From positions 1-27,582 of the forward strand of contig CALDGV010000646.1 in the NCBI GenBank assembly GCA_937941745.1: a DNA stretch of 27,582 nucleotides. Reading direction: 5' to 3'. The position numbers and the translations under genes were made by a program. A model generated the notes under the pieces. The model saw only the letters and a list, made by a program, of their open reading frames with translations, was not told where the DNA came from and searched no databases. Shown here piece after piece: positions 8,802 to 18,200 of the stretch. The stretch is from an uncultured Prosthecobacter sp. Its GTDB lineage: Bacteria > Verrucomicrobiota > Verrucomicrobiia > Verrucomicrobiales > Verrucomicrobiaceae. Every line of letters begins with the position of its first letter. Within the stretch, counting starts at the first letter, position 1.

Positions 8802-9473
8802 TCAGTCCGTGATCTTCACTGGTGTGCCGACAGGCGTGTTCTCAAAAAAGATCTTGGCCATGTGCGTGGGCAGGCGGATGCAGCCATGAGAGTCCGCATA
8901 GCCGGGCAGATAGCCTTCATGCATGCCCACGGCTCCGGTCACGCGCATGAAGTAGTGCATTTTGGCGCCATCGAAGGTGGTGCCGGGAGGGCGGGGATCC
9001 TTTCGGCAGTCGATCTGGGTCTGGATGATGTTTTTGTCCTTGTCGATGTAATCACCGTAGATGGAGGAAAAGTGGCGCTCATCCTTCTGCATGACCCGGA
9101 AGCTGCCCTTGGGCGTGGGAAACTCGTCGCTGCCCGTGCAGACAGGGGAGGCGCCGACGAGCGCCTCACCTTTGTAGTAGTAGGCCATCTGCTCGCTGAT
9201 CACGATGTGGATGCGCGGCTTGCCGGAAACACCCTCCCCCTTCCAGAAGGAGCCATCCCCACGCCAGGGAGACTTGATCTTGTCCACCTGCGACTGGGCA
9301 CGTTTCACGAGCCCCCAGGGTGCAAACTCCCAGCGCGGCGGTGCCACGGCGACATAGAAGCCTCCTCCCGGGCTCTGCCCGCTGTAGTAAGGCGTGGTGT
9401 TCACGCAGGCCGGGACCAGCAGAGATGCAAAGACGGCTAAGGCAGCGCGAAAACAGGCGGCAGGCGTGGGCAT
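8802..9473 (-). CDS. L,D-transpeptidase (YkuD domain), lipoprotein
   Basis: The product is 223 aa. The frame is open upstream to 9761, but the start is set by AGGAGG at 9479-9484, which lies 5 nt before the ATG at 9473; an adjacent ATG at 9476 is only 2 nt away. This start also gives a lipoprotein signal with lipobox L-V-P-A-C and lipidated Cys23. The YkuD catalytic domain occupies about 87-223. It starts at PRIHIVISEQMAYYYKGEAL and contains TPKGSFRV. It ends with the active-site motif GYADSHGCIRLP, with catalytic Cys198 and the preceding His, followed by TPVGTPVKI. Such enzymes form 3-3 cross-links in peptidoglycan or attach proteins to it, on the outer face of the inner membrane or at the outer membrane. 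The exact reaction cannot be told from sequence. Confidence 0.92.
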   Translation of the reverse strand: MPTPAACFRAALAVFASLLVPACVNTTPYYSGQSPGGGFYVAVAPPRWEFAPWGLVKRAQSQVDKIKSPWRGDGSFWKGEGVSGKPRIHIVISEQMAYYYKGEALVGASPVCTGSDEFPTPKGSFRVMQKDERHFSSIYGDYIDKDKNIIQTQIDCRKDPRPPGTTFDGAKMHYFMRVTGAVGMHEGYLPGYADSHGCIRLPTHMAKIFFENTPVGTPVKITD

Positions 9474-9478
9474 CATGC

Positions 9479-9484
9479 CCTCCT
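9479..9484 (-). promoter_or_regulatory. Shine-Dalgarno deciding the L,D-transpeptidase start
   Basis: AGGAGG on the minus strand, 5 nt before the second of two adjacent ATG codons. It is one of the few strong ribosome binding sites in the window; most other genes have none. Confidence 0.75.
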
Positions 9485-9630
9485 GATAAGCAGGAAGGGC
9501 TCCAGAAACAATCGCCGAATCGTCGGACATTTGCACCACACGCAGGCCGGGGCTACACAACACTTCCTTCCCTGGCTCTGCTGAACCTATTGGGCTGCAA
9601 GCCAGTGGCGCCCCGCCTCCCCCGATTGCA

Positions 9631-10110
9631 ATGACGACCTTCAAACTGCTCTTTGTCTGCATGGGCAACATCTGCCGATCACCCGCTGCTGAAGGGGTGA
9701 TGCGCCGGGTGGTGCTGGATGCAGGCCTGCATGACCGTGTCCACATCGACTCTGCAGGCACCGAGGACTGGCATCAGGGCAAGCGCGCCGATGCACGCAT
9801 GATCCAGGCGGCAGCCCAGCGAGGCCTGGACCTCACCCACATCGCCCGCCAGGCCACCCGGCAGGATCTGGCGGAGTTCGACCTTGTGCTGATCATGGAC
9901 GAACAGAACCGGCAGGGACTGCTGCGTGCGGACCCGCACCGGGAGCACCAGGCCAAGGTGCGTTTCTTCTGCGAATTCTGCACCCGGCACGAAGACCGTG
10001 AAGTTCCAGACCCCTACTATGGCGGAGCTGAAGGCTTCGAGCATGTGCTGAACCTGCTCGAAGACGGCTGCGAAGGCGTGCTGGCCCACATCCGAAGCCG
10101 TCTTGCCTAA
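9631..10110 (+). CDS. Low-molecular-weight protein-tyrosine phosphatase
   Basis: The product is 159 aa, the usual family length. The P-loop is at the N-terminus, FVCMGNICRSP, with nucleophile Cys10 and Arg16 in the C(X)5R arrangement. The general-acid loop is VPDPYYGG with Asp127 and the two tyrosines typical of the family. It dephosphorylates phosphotyrosine or, in some bacteria, other phospho-residues and small phosphates in the cytoplasm. There is no exopolysaccharide kinase gene beside it, so it is not clearly a Wzb-type partner. The start ATG is followed immediately by the conserved first strand; no Shine-Dalgarno is seen. It lies 82 bp upstream of lysS on the same strand and could be co-transcribed with it. 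Confidence 0.95.
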   Translation: MTTFKLLFVCMGNICRSPAAEGVMRRVVLDAGLHDRVHIDSAGTEDWHQGKRADARMIQAAAQRGLDLTHIARQATRQDLAEFDLVLIMDEQNRQGLLRADPHREHQAKVRFFCEFCTRHEDREVPDPYYGGAEGFEHVLNLLEDGCEGVLAHIRSRLA

Positions 10111-10192
10111 GGAGACCGGCTCAACCTTTGCAGTGGCAAAGGCCGGATGCCCGGCTATGGACTCGGCCCCCTCGCCCCGAGGGCCTACCGTC

Positions 10193-11677
10193 ATGCAAAA
10201 CACGCCCGCCGCCCCTGAACCGACCGAATCCGAACTTCTGCAAGTCCGCCGCCACAAGCTGGAAGAGCTGCAGAAACGCGGTGTCGCAGCCTTCGGCGGC
10301 AAGTTTGAGGTGTCCCATGACCCCGGTGCCCTGAAAGCCAATTTCACCGAAGGTCTGGATGTCCGCGTCGCCGGCCGCGTGCTCTCCCGCCGTGTCATGG
10401 GCAAGGCCACCTTCTTTGACCTCGGGGACATCTCCGGCCGCATCCAATGCTACCTGAGCAAAAGCGACGTCGGCGACGAGGCCTACGCGCTCTTCAACGA
10501 CCTCCTCGACATCGGCGACTTCGCTGGCGTGGCCGGCCAGACCTTTGTGACCAAGAAGGGTGAGCGTTCCATCCATGTGAAGGAGCTCACGCCGCTCTCG
10601 AAAGCCCTGCGTCCCCTGCCCGACAAGTGGCATGGCGTGACCGACCGCGAGATCAAATACCGCCAGCGCTATCTCGACCTGATTTCCAATGACCGCAGCC
10701 GCGAGGTCTTCGTGACCCGCAGCAAGATGGTCGCCGAGATCCGGCACTACCTGCACAACCGCGACTTCCTGGAAGTCGAAACGCCCATGATGCAGGACGT
10801 GCCTGGAGGAGCCGCTGCCCGTCCGTTTGAGACGCACTTCAATGCGCTCGATCAGAAGATGTACCTCCGCATCGCGCCAGAACTCTACCTGAAGCGGCTG
10901 CTTGTCGGCGGCTTCAACCGTGTGTTTGAGCTGAACCGCAACTTCCGCAACGAAGGCGTGAGCCGCCGCCACAACCCGGAGTTCACCATGCTGGAGGCCT
11001 ACTGGGCCTATGCTGACTTCGAACAGATGGCCGACCTGGTCGAAGGGATGATCTGCCACCTCGCCGAGAAGTTCTGCGGGGGCTTGGTGATCGAGCACAA
11101 GGACGAAGAGGGCAACGTCACCAAGACCATTGACCTCACACGCCCATGGAAGCGTACACCTTATCGCGACTTGGTGAAGGCGGCTGCCGGCGAAGACTGG
11201 TTCACGCTGAGCAAAGCCGCCAAGGTCGAACGCGCCCAGAGCCTGGGGGTTCAGGAAATTCACATCAGCGAAGAACACTACGAACTCGACCAGAAGGTGT
11301 TCGAGAAGCTGGTGGAGGAAAAGAGCTTCAACCCGCTCTTCGTTACCCATTGCCCAAAGGAACTGGTGCCGCTGGCCAAGCAGAATCCTGCCGATGACAG
11401 CGTCGTGGACGTGTATGAACTCGTCATCAACGGCCAGGAGATCAGCCCTGGCTACTCCGAGCTGAATGATCCCATTGTCCAGCGTGAGCGACTGGAGCAT
11501 CAGGCCGGTGAGGAGACCCAGAAGATCGATGAGGAGTTCCTGCTCGCCCTGGAACACGGCATGCCGCCTGCCGGTGGCATCGGCATCGGCATTGATCGTC
11601 TCATCATGATGCTCACCGGAGCCGAAAGCATCCGCGATGTGGTGCTTTTCCCCCAGTTGAAGCGCAAGGAAGCCTGA
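10193..11677 (+). CDS. lysS: Lysyl-tRNA synthetase, class II
   Basis: The product is 494 aa from the ATG at 10193, close to the usual ~500. In-frame starts at 10103 and 10157 would add an unconserved, proline-rich leader. The OB-fold anticodon-binding domain spans about 45-150 (VRVAGRVLSRRVMGKATFFD, GRIQCYLSK). Motif 1 lies around FLEVETPMMQ (about 192-201). Motif 2 is FRNEGVSRRHNPEFTMLEAY (about 251-270), with the conserved Arg and Glu that bind ATP and lysine. Motif 3 is GGIGIGIDRLIMML (about 461-474). It charges tRNA-Lys in the cytoplasm. All signature elements are intact, so it should be functional. A hairpin terminator candidate follows within 40 bp. Confidence 0.97.
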   Translation: MQNTPAAPEPTESELLQVRRHKLEELQKRGVAAFGGKFEVSHDPGALKANFTEGLDVRVAGRVLSRRVMGKATFFDLGDISGRIQCYLSKSDVGDEAYALFNDLLDIGDFAGVAGQTFVTKKGERSIHVKELTPLSKALRPLPDKWHGVTDREIKYRQRYLDLISNDRSREVFVTRSKMVAEIRHYLHNRDFLEVETPMMQDVPGGAAARPFETHFNALDQKMYLRIAPELYLKRLLVGGFNRVFELNRNFRNEGVSRRHNPEFTMLEAYWAYADFEQMADLVEGMICHLAEKFCGGLVIEHKDEEGNVTKTIDLTRPWKRTPYRDLVKAAAGEDWFTLSKAAKVERAQSLGVQEIHISEEHYELDQKVFEKLVEEKSFNPLFVTHCPKELVPLAKQNPADDSVVDVYELVINGQEISPGYSELNDPIVQRERLEHQAGEETQKIDEEFLLALEHGMPPAGGIGIGIDRLIMMLTGAESIRDVVLFPQLKRKEA

Positions 11678-11712
11678 CCCAGGCTTCCCAACTGCCCTTT
11701 TGGCCCACAGAC

Positions 11713-11741
11713 AAAGGCCCAGCCCCAAGAGCTGGACCTTT
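11713..11741 (+). terminator. Hairpin terminator candidate after lysS
   Basis: AAAGGCCCAGC (11713-11723) pairs with GCTGGACCTTT (11731-11741) with one mismatch, leaving a 7-nt loop. The 3' arm ends in TTT, but no longer U-tract follows. It sits between lysS and queE on their shared strand. Confidence 0.55.
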
Positions 11742-11772
11742 GATGCTTCACAGGCCATCATCCTGACACATC

Positions 11773-12471
11773 ATGCGCATTGCTGAAGTCTTCCACTCGA
11801 TCCAGGGCGAAGGCATCCTTCTCGGAGTGCCTTCAATCTTCATCCGGACCTCCGGCTGCAACCTGCGCTGCGCGTGGTGTGACACACCCTATGCCTCCTG
11901 GTCGCCGGAAGGTGATGAACAGTCCGTGGAGGAACTTGTGGCCCTCGCAGAAGGCTTCCCCAGCCGCCACATCGTGCTGACGGGAGGCGAGCCCATGATT
12001 GCCAAAGGTGCTCGCGAACTGATCGCCTGCCTGCGGGAACGTGGGAAGCATGTCACCGTGGAAACGGCCGGCACCGTGGAGCCTGAGGGATGCATCGTGG
12101 ACCTGGCTTCCCTGAGCCCGAAGCTGTCCAACTCTACTCCGGAGGCTGCCAAGGCCGGGGAGGCCTGGGTCAGACGCCATGAAGAGACCCGGCTGCAATC
12201 CGGAATCCTGCGGTCATGGGTCGAAACCGCCCTGGACTACCAGATCAAGTTCGTGATTTCCGGCCGGAAAGACCTGGATGAAGCCGAGCAAGTGGTGGCT
12301 TCCATGGGAATCCCAGTGCCGCCGGAAAAGGTCCTCCTCATGCCCGAAGGCACCTCGCTCGATGCGATGCGGTCTAGGTATCCGCTGCTGATCGAAGCCT
12401 GCAAAACCAAGGGCTACCGCTTCAGCCCACGCCTACATATCGAGTTGTTTGGCAACCAGCGCGGCACCTGA
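11773..12471 (+). CDS. queE: 7-carboxy-7-deazaguanine synthase (radical SAM)
   Basis: The product is 232 aa. It catalyses the radical-SAM ring contraction of 6-carboxytetrahydropterin to 7-carboxy-7-deazaguanine in the queuosine precursor pathway. The N-terminal substrate signature FHSIQGEG is at residues 7-14. The iron-sulfur cluster motif follows, CNLRCAWC with Cys29, Cys33 and Cys36. The SAM-binding motif is LTGGEP (about 73-78), and the C-terminal segment FSPRLHIELFGNQRGT is typical of QueE. No other queuosine genes (queC, queD, queF) are in the window. It converges on rplT and is separated from it by a strong hairpin. Confidence 0.93.
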   Translation: MRIAEVFHSIQGEGILLGVPSIFIRTSGCNLRCAWCDTPYASWSPEGDEQSVEELVALAEGFPSRHIVLTGGEPMIAKGARELIACLRERGKHVTVETAGTVEPEGCIVDLASLSPKLSNSTPEAAKAGEAWVRRHEETRLQSGILRSWVETALDYQIKFVISGRKDLDEAEQVVASMGIPVPPEKVLLMPEGTSLDAMRSRYPLLIEACKTKGYRFSPRLHIELFGNQRGT

Positions 12472-12481
12472 ACCAAGCCCC

Positions 12482-12520
12482 AAAAAGAAGAAAGCCGGCA
12501 CCTTTCGGCACCGGCTTTCT
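12482..12520 (-). terminator. Terminator between queE and rplT, oriented for rplT
   Basis: A perfect 10-bp stem, AGAAAGCCGG (12489-12498) with CCGGCTTTCT (12511-12520), extends inward by two more G-C pairs past a 2x2 internal loop. Read on the minus strand it is followed by TCTTTTTG, giving a classic intrinsic terminator for the rpmI-rplT transcript. The stem could also help stop queE transcription from the other side. Confidence 0.85.
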
Positions 12521-12541
12521 GGGTGAATGTTGGTTTCAGGA

Positions 12542-12913
12542 TCAGGCTGCGGCCTTCTTGACGAGGGCGGCCTTGGCCTGCTCTGCGATGGCGGCGAAGG
12601 CGGCTTCGTCCTTCACGGCCAGATCGGCGAGCACCTTGCGGTCGATGGTGATGCCAGCGGCATTCAGACCTTCGATGAGGCGGCTGTAGGTGATGCCAAG
12701 CGGGCGGGCAGCGGCGTTGATGCGCTGCACCCACAGGTTGCGGAAGGTGCGCTTACGGACCTTGCGGTCACGGTAGGCATACGTCATCGCCTTGCGGACG
12801 GCGTCCTTGGCGTAACGGAAGTGCGTTTTGCGGAAACCCTGGAAGCCCTTCGCTTTGGCGAGGGTGCGTTTCCGGCGTTTGCGGCTGGCTGGGGCGTTTG
12901 TTGCTCTGGGCAT
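12542..12913 (-). CDS. rplT: 50S ribosomal protein L20
   Basis: The product is 123 aa. The basic N-terminus [20 protein letters not shown] is followed by the conserved L20 core: [59 protein letters not shown] and [11 protein letters not shown]. The short Ala/Lys-rich C-terminal tail is normal. L20 binds 23S rRNA early in large-subunit assembly, and in several bacteria it also represses its own operon by binding leader RNA. The gene follows rpmI by 126 bp and ends before a strong terminator. No Shine-Dalgarno precedes the ATG. Confidence 0.98.
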   Translation of the reverse strand: MPRATNAPASRKRRKRTLAKAKGFQGFRKTHFRYAKDAVRKAMTYAYRDRKVRKRTFRNLWVQRINAAARPLGITYSRLIEGLNAAGITIDRKVLADLAVKDEAAFAAIAEQAKAALVKKAAA

Positions 12914-12928
12914 TTGTCGTTGTCGGGA

Positions 12929-12968
12929 TTCAGACTGTTTTTAAATTCGATGACCAGACTCGTCTGAA
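12929..12968 (-). promoter_or_regulatory. Alternative RNA hairpins in the rplT leader
   Basis: In the minus-strand transcript TTCAGAC (12962-12968) can pair with the nearby GTCTG (12955-12959, 5 bp, tight loop) or with GTCTGAA (12929-12935, 7 bp). The latter lies about 15 nt before the rplT ATG. The two pairings exclude each other. A role in L20 or translation control is inference. Confidence 0.35.
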
Positions 12969-13009
12969 CTTAGATCTGGCAGGAAAGCCGGATCAGTCGG
13001 GAACATCGT

Positions 13010-13028
13010 GGCCTCCATGGGGGAGGCC
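13010..13028 (-). promoter_or_regulatory. GC-rich hairpin in the rpmI-rplT spacer
   Basis: GGCCTCC (13010-13016) and GGAGGCC (13022-13028) form a perfect 7-bp stem with a 5-nt loop, shortly after the rpmI stop codon. No U-tract follows on the minus strand. It may be part of a leader structure for rplT or a processing site rather than a terminator. Confidence 0.35.
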
Positions 13029-13039
13029 TGTGGGAAGGA

Positions 13040-13252
13040 TCAATGCGAAAACGGAAGATTCGCGAGGATGGCCTTCTTATCCACTTCCGCCACAAGGGCG
13101 ACCTTGCCGAGATTCCGCTTCCGTTTGCGATTCTTGTTCTGCAGGATGTGGCGCTTGCCTTGTTTACGGCGCAGCACCTTCCCGGTCGCAGTCACTTTGA
13201 ATCGTTTGGCGACGGATTTTCTCGTTTTGGCTAGACCAGCGTTTTTGGACAT
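13040..13252 (-). CDS. rpmI: 50S ribosomal protein L35
   Basis: The product is 70 aa from the ATG at 13252. The frame stays open upstream to 13387, but that extension (with Trp-rich, unconserved sequence) is not part of L35. The sequence shows the family pattern: MSKNAGLAKTRKSVAKRFKV, TATGKVLRRKQGKRHILQNK and NRKRKRNLGKVALV. It is a small basic protein of the large ribosomal subunit. It precedes rplT, as in most bacteria, but the gene usually found upstream of it, infC, is not here; the upstream neighbour is DUF1501-A. The 184 bp between that gene and rpmI (13253-13436) holds no recognisable gene and no clear promoter. Confidence 0.96.
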   Translation of the reverse strand: MSKNAGLAKTRKSVAKRFKVTATGKVLRRKQGKRHILQNKNRKRKRNLGKVALVAEVDKKAILANLPFSH

Positions 13253-13436
13253 AGGGGTCGCGAAGGTGGAGGCATTCCCTGCTTTGGCAAGGTGTTTTTC
13301 GGGATAGCTGAACCGCCACATCGGCCAGCCCAAGAAAGCAGCCACATTGCAATGCCACCGGTCTGTCTGGACGGATCGGTCATCCACTCTTTGAGTAGTT
13401 CCTGCGATGGCTTCGCCTTGCGCCCAAGGGCGGTCG

Positions 13437-15209
13437 TTAGGAGAAGTTGATGAAATTCAGGTTGTAGTTCTCCAGCACAGAACTGCTGAAATCCATTGTC
13501 GGGAAGAACCTCGGAAGATTGGGGAAAACCTGGGGAAGCTGGGCATCACTGACGCCAAACCATCGGGCGATCAATGAGGCCATCTGATCAACGCTCGTCG
13601 AGGGAATCCAGCGGCCACGGTTGCCGGTGCAGTCCATGCCACCATTGACGGTGAGATCAGGGAACTGACCATAAATGCGACGCCCACGCACGGCACCGCC
13701 GCAGACAAAGGCATGGCCACCCCAGGCATGGTCCGAACCACCGGTGGCATCACTCTTGTTGGGGGTGAAGGTACGGTTGAAGTCCGAAGCAGTGAACAGC
13801 ATGACATTGTTCCACATGCCCAGCGCGACCATCGCATCTTTGAAGGCACGAACCGAACGGGAGACATTGTTCATCAAGTTGTAATGCCCCTGGTTCTGCG
13901 CGGTAGGATTCGGGATCTGCGAGGTGTGAGTGTCGAAACCTCCGACCTGGACGAAGAAAATCTGCCTGCGGTTGTTCAAGACCGTGCGGCCGGCAATCAT
14001 CCGGGCCACCACACGCAGCTGGTTTGCCAGGTCAGTCATGCCGAACCCAGGCGGAAACCATTGGTTGAAGTAGGGGTCCAAGGTCGGATTGGGCGACGCT
14101 GACTGTGACAGGGCTGTGCCAACAAGACCTTCGGTGTCGCGGGCACTCTTCGGTGTGCCAGCATAAGCCTCGTCAAAGAGGCTTTCATGGCTGGCGGACA
14201 TGATCTGTTCCAGGGCCCGGAACCTCCAGCCCGCCGAACTGTTGGTGTAATTGGTGCCCGCAAGAGGATCCACACCTGTTCCAAGAGGTGCCGCCGGGCT
14301 GTACTTACCAGCAGAGGGACTGGTGAGGTTGATGAAGTCCGGCCTCAGGGCCGTGTTCCGCAGGGCTGCCCCATACGAGGTGGAAGGGGAGCCGCCAGAG
14401 AAGCCTGTCAGGGCCGTGATGGACCCGGAGTTGCTCATGAAATAAGGCTGCTGCGTCACTCCAATCTGGAAGCTGTTCGCGCCTGCGATGGAGACAGAGA
14501 CTCCGAGATCTCCCTCATTCAACCCAGCGACAATGTCCGCAACACGGCCGCCCCAGCCATTGGCGAAGGGACGATCCGGCAAGGAGGACTGCCACTGCAC
14601 CTGCTGATCCGAGTGGGAGAAGAGCTGCGGCGGCTTGGTCGAGGCAGGCAGCGTGTTGAAATTCGCGCGCGTGATCTTCTGCGTGCCGACCAGGGTGCCG
14701 ACGTTGGCGATGAAAGCCAGGTCACCATCTTCAAACATGGTCTTCAGAGGGTAGCAGCCTGGATGCACCGCCATGTTGTTGCCAGTATAGCCTGGCCTGC
14801 CTGCGGGGTCATACTGGCCCCCATTCTGCGGAGTCAGACGTGTGGTGACCTGGGCAGTGGAGTTGTTCGACGAACCATCCCAGTAGCCATTGTTGGCAGC
14901 CGGGCTGTAATCGAACTGGCTGTCAGGAATGGCGAGCACTCCACGCCCCGAGCCATATTCATTCCGTGCTGCCGACGAGCCTGCTGGAATGAGCATGTTG
15001 TTCGAGTCATTGCCTCCATTGAAGAAAAGGCAGACCAAAGCCTTGTAATCTCCTCCTGCACCCTGGGCTGCAGCCGCCCCAGTGAGCTTCAACTGGGCCA
15101 GTGTGTTGACGAGGCTAGTCAGCCCCATCGAGGCACAGCCCGTTTGAAGCATGAAATCTCGGCGGTTGGGCCTGGATCGGTCTTCAGTCTTTTTCAGGAA
15201 GATGTTCAT
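13437..15209 (-). CDS. DUF1501 family protein, Tat-exported (cassette A)
   Basis: The product is 590 aa. I chose the ATG at 15209 because the product then starts MNIFLKKTEDRS and continues with a twin-arginine signal (PNRRDFMLQTGCASMG), nearly identical to the paralogue in cassette B. DUF1501 belongs to the alkaline-phosphatase/sulfatase-like superfamily. Visible family motifs are CLFFNGGNDSNNML near the mature N-terminus, FSHSDQQVQWQSSLPD in the middle, a likely metal-binding GGFDTHTSQ near 422, and NRTFTPNKS followed by GSDHAWGGHAF near 493, then GGAVRGRRIYGQFPDL. The enzymatic activity of the family is not established. It starts 47 bp after the DUF1800-A stop, so the two are almost certainly one transcription unit. 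Confidence 0.93.
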   Translation of the reverse strand: MNIFLKKTEDRSRPNRRDFMLQTGCASMGLTSLVNTLAQLKLTGAAAAQGAGGDYKALVCLFFNGGNDSNNMLIPAGSSAARNEYGSGRGVLAIPDSQFDYSPAANNGYWDGSSNNSTAQVTTRLTPQNGGQYDPAGRPGYTGNNMAVHPGCYPLKTMFEDGDLAFIANVGTLVGTQKITRANFNTLPASTKPPQLFSHSDQQVQWQSSLPDRPFANGWGGRVADIVAGLNEGDLGVSVSIAGANSFQIGVTQQPYFMSNSGSITALTGFSGGSPSTSYGAALRNTALRPDFINLTSPSAGKYSPAAPLGTGVDPLAGTNYTNSSAGWRFRALEQIMSASHESLFDEAYAGTPKSARDTEGLVGTALSQSASPNPTLDPYFNQWFPPGFGMTDLANQLRVVARMIAGRTVLNNRRQIFFVQVGGFDTHTSQIPNPTAQNQGHYNLMNNVSRSVRAFKDAMVALGMWNNVMLFTASDFNRTFTPNKSDATGGSDHAWGGHAFVCGGAVRGRRIYGQFPDLTVNGGMDCTGNRGRWIPSTSVDQMASLIARWFGVSDAQLPQVFPNLPRFFPTMDFSSSVLENYNLNFINFS

Positions 15210-15256
15210 AGCAGGTTTCGGGCAAGGTTTTCGAGTCTCCGAGGAGTCGCGGCTGA

Positions 15257-18200
15257 TCAGTGGGAGACAAAGCTGGGAGTGCCAATCGTCATGAGGTAGC
15301 CACACCAGCGCACACGGTCACAGATCTCATTGTCCAACGTATTCCCGCCACGTGGATTCTGCGGGTTGAAGACGCTGGCTGCAGAATAGCGGGTGGTGGA
15401 AGGGCTGTTGTCCCCCCCGGCATGACGGTAGATCGCATCCATGATGGCCTGCCTCGGATTGAAGGCTGGCAGCGGATTCGGCAGAGGCTTGTTGGGCTCA
15501 ACCAGGACAGGATTCCGAGCCTTGAGGCTGCCGTTCATGAACCAGAGGTCCATCTGGTCCACAACCGCCTTGCTGGCGGCCCAGTGAGCGTTCTGGACAA
15601 ACGCGGCCGACGGGCTTGCTGGAACAGCGGCGGGCGCATAAGCCGCAGCCAGCGTGCCGTAAAAGACTTCACGATACTTCAGAATGCTTTCCGTGTAGTC
15701 GATGACGATGTTGTCGCGCTCATTGCTTCCGCCGAAGTCATTGTTGAAGTAGCCGACAGCCTTGCCGTGCTGAGGAACGGGGATGAAGTAGGTCGGCGGA
15801 TGCAGCGTGATCGTGACACTGGTCCCTGGGGCCGGGGCGGTGTTCAGTTTCACCACAAAGGCATCCGTGGCTCCGCCCTCAACCAAGGTCGTTGCAGACG
15901 CATCGGCACCAGCGTGAGTCACATTCAATCCGGGGCTGTCGCTGTCCCAGATGGTGGCGATGACAGAAGGCGCACTGACACCCTGAAATGCAGGATCAGC
16001 ACTGCTGACGGTGTGAGCCAGGATGCCTGTATGGCTGATGGTCTCGACGGCTTCATCATCGACGGCTGAGATCACGATGGTCTGCGGCTGGTTCCAGTTG
16101 GCAGGGGTGAAAGTGACGCTCGATGTGGCGCTGCTGACCTGCGCATCCGGTACAAGGCTGACGGTCACATCCGCCAAGGGTTCACGACTCAGCGCCAACG
16201 AATAAGTGTCGGTTGCACCACCCTCGCGAAGAACCGTCGCGCCATCACTAGGAGTCACGATGACACGTGCACCGTCATTGTCATAAATGCTGGAGGTCAC
16301 CGGAGCCACTTGAGCCCCGTTGAAACTGTTGTCCGCACTGCTCACGGTGGCAGTGATCTGACCCCAGTGCAGGATGGACTCCATGACGGCATCATCCACC
16401 GCCCTTACAGTCACCGTTTGAGCTACGTTGAAGGTTCCTGCTCCAGATGCTCCGGGAACGAAGGTCAGCACTGAAGGCGTGACCGCAAGCTGGGCATCTG
16501 CGATGAAGGTGATCGTCACAGGAGCTGTCGGCTGCTGATCCAGAACAACGGTGAAAGTGTCACTGTTCGAGGAGATGCCGTTGACCGTGGCTCCGCTCTC
16601 CGTGACCCCCGTAGAACTGCTGCTCTCCGTAATGCGCACCTTGTTGCCAGCGACGGTCGTATCGTTGTCTGTAATGATGCTCATGACCGGCGGAATAACG
16701 AAGCTGCGGTATTCGAGCGCACTTTCTGCCGTCACCGTGTGGGTGATGGGGGCAAGATGACGGTTTTCAGCCAGCGTGTCATTCACCGGCAGCACGCTGA
16801 CGGTTTGCGCCACAGACCAGTTCGACGGCGTGAAATTCAAGGTCACCGATGCAGCATGTCCGCTGGTGGTCTTGCTGACCACATTCTGTGTTCCCCCGCT
16901 GACAACGATGTCCACATTCGAGGTCGGCTGCTTGGTCAGGGTGACGGTGTAGCTGTCCGCCGTGGCACTGCCTTCCGTGACAGAAGTCGTCCCGCCTCCT
17001 TCCACGATGGACACACCCGGGCTGTCGTTATCAGTCACATAGGCGACCACCGGCGGAGCGAAAGCCCCGTTGTAATAGGCGTCCGTGCTGGTGATGCTGA
17101 AATTGATCAGGCCTTCGTGAACTGCGGCCTCCAGATCCAAGTCATCATTGGCAGTGACGGTCACCGTCTGAGCGATGCTGTAGGCCCCGACACCACTGGT
17201 GGCACTGGTGAAGTTAAGCACCGAAGGGCTGACTGAAACCTGCGAGGAACTCAAAGCCACGGAGACGGATGTGCCCGAAGCTGGAGCGCGTGGAAGAACG
17301 ACGGTAAAAGTGTCCTGAGCATTGGGGGTGCCTCCGGTGCCAGCGGTTCCCCCTTCCCTCACCGTGGTGAAAATACCTGTCTGCGCGATGGTGAGCGCAG
17401 GGTCATTGTCGAGAATGGTGACGGTCACCACCGGGGTCGAAGTCCGGTTGTAGGCAGGATCTGTGCTGCTGACGGTATGGGTGATGTTGGTGACGGCCGT
17501 CGTTTCTGCCGTGCCATCTGCAGCCGTGCCTATGGTGATCGTCTGAGCGGTGTTCCAATTCGTTTCATCAAAGACAAAAGGGCCTGCTGGAGTGACGGTG
17601 ATGCCGCTAAAACCACTGAGGGCGACAGAAACGGTCGTTCCAGCGGCAGGAGGGCGACTCAGGGAAAGGGTGTAGGTATCAACCGTGCCATCCTCATTGA
17701 CCACCGTGGCACCATCAGACTGGGTGACCACCACTCGCGTGTCGTCATTGTCAATGATAGTGACGGGGAGGTTGGTTCCTCCTGTGCTGCCGTTGTAGTT
17801 GGTTCCCAGGCTCTGCGACTGCACGGCGACTCCCCCTGTGTGGAGCCCCTCGTCCACGTGATCATTCAAGGCGGTCACCACAACCGTCTGATCCACATTC
17901 CACAGCTTGTCTGGAGACCCTGTTGGTTTGAAAGTCAGGACCGAGGGCTCAAAGCGCAGCTGGCCGGAACCGAGCATGACGCTGACCTCGGCATTGGGAT
18001 TTGACCGCAGGCGCACGGTGATGGTGTCGGTCACACTGCCATCTTCGTTGACACGTGTCTCCCCGCCGGTGTGCGCCACGATGATGCTGTTGTCATCATC
18101 GGTGATCGGCACCGTAAGGGACTGCACAGGCATGGTCAGCGGATATTCCGGAGAAGCCGTGGTGATGGTGTGCGTGATGCTGCCGTTGTGGTAGTTCTCG

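Noticed and set aside
9531..9559. Promoter-like TTGCAC with 17-nt spacing to TACACA before the phosphatase gene
   Set aside because: Both boxes match the consensus at only three of six positions, which is too weak to call.
10121..11761. A 546-codon open frame on the minus strand across lysS
   Set aside because: It is antisense to an intact lysS with all class II motifs. Its translation is Val/Gly/His/Leu-rich low-complexity sequence of the kind produced opposite a GC-rich gene, with no recognisable domain.
13253..13387. N-terminal extension of rpmI, or a separate small gene upstream of it
   Set aside because: The frame is open, but the sequence (Trp, Pro and Cys scattered) does not resemble L35 and has no ribosome site. 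The ATG at 13252 gives a normal-length L35.
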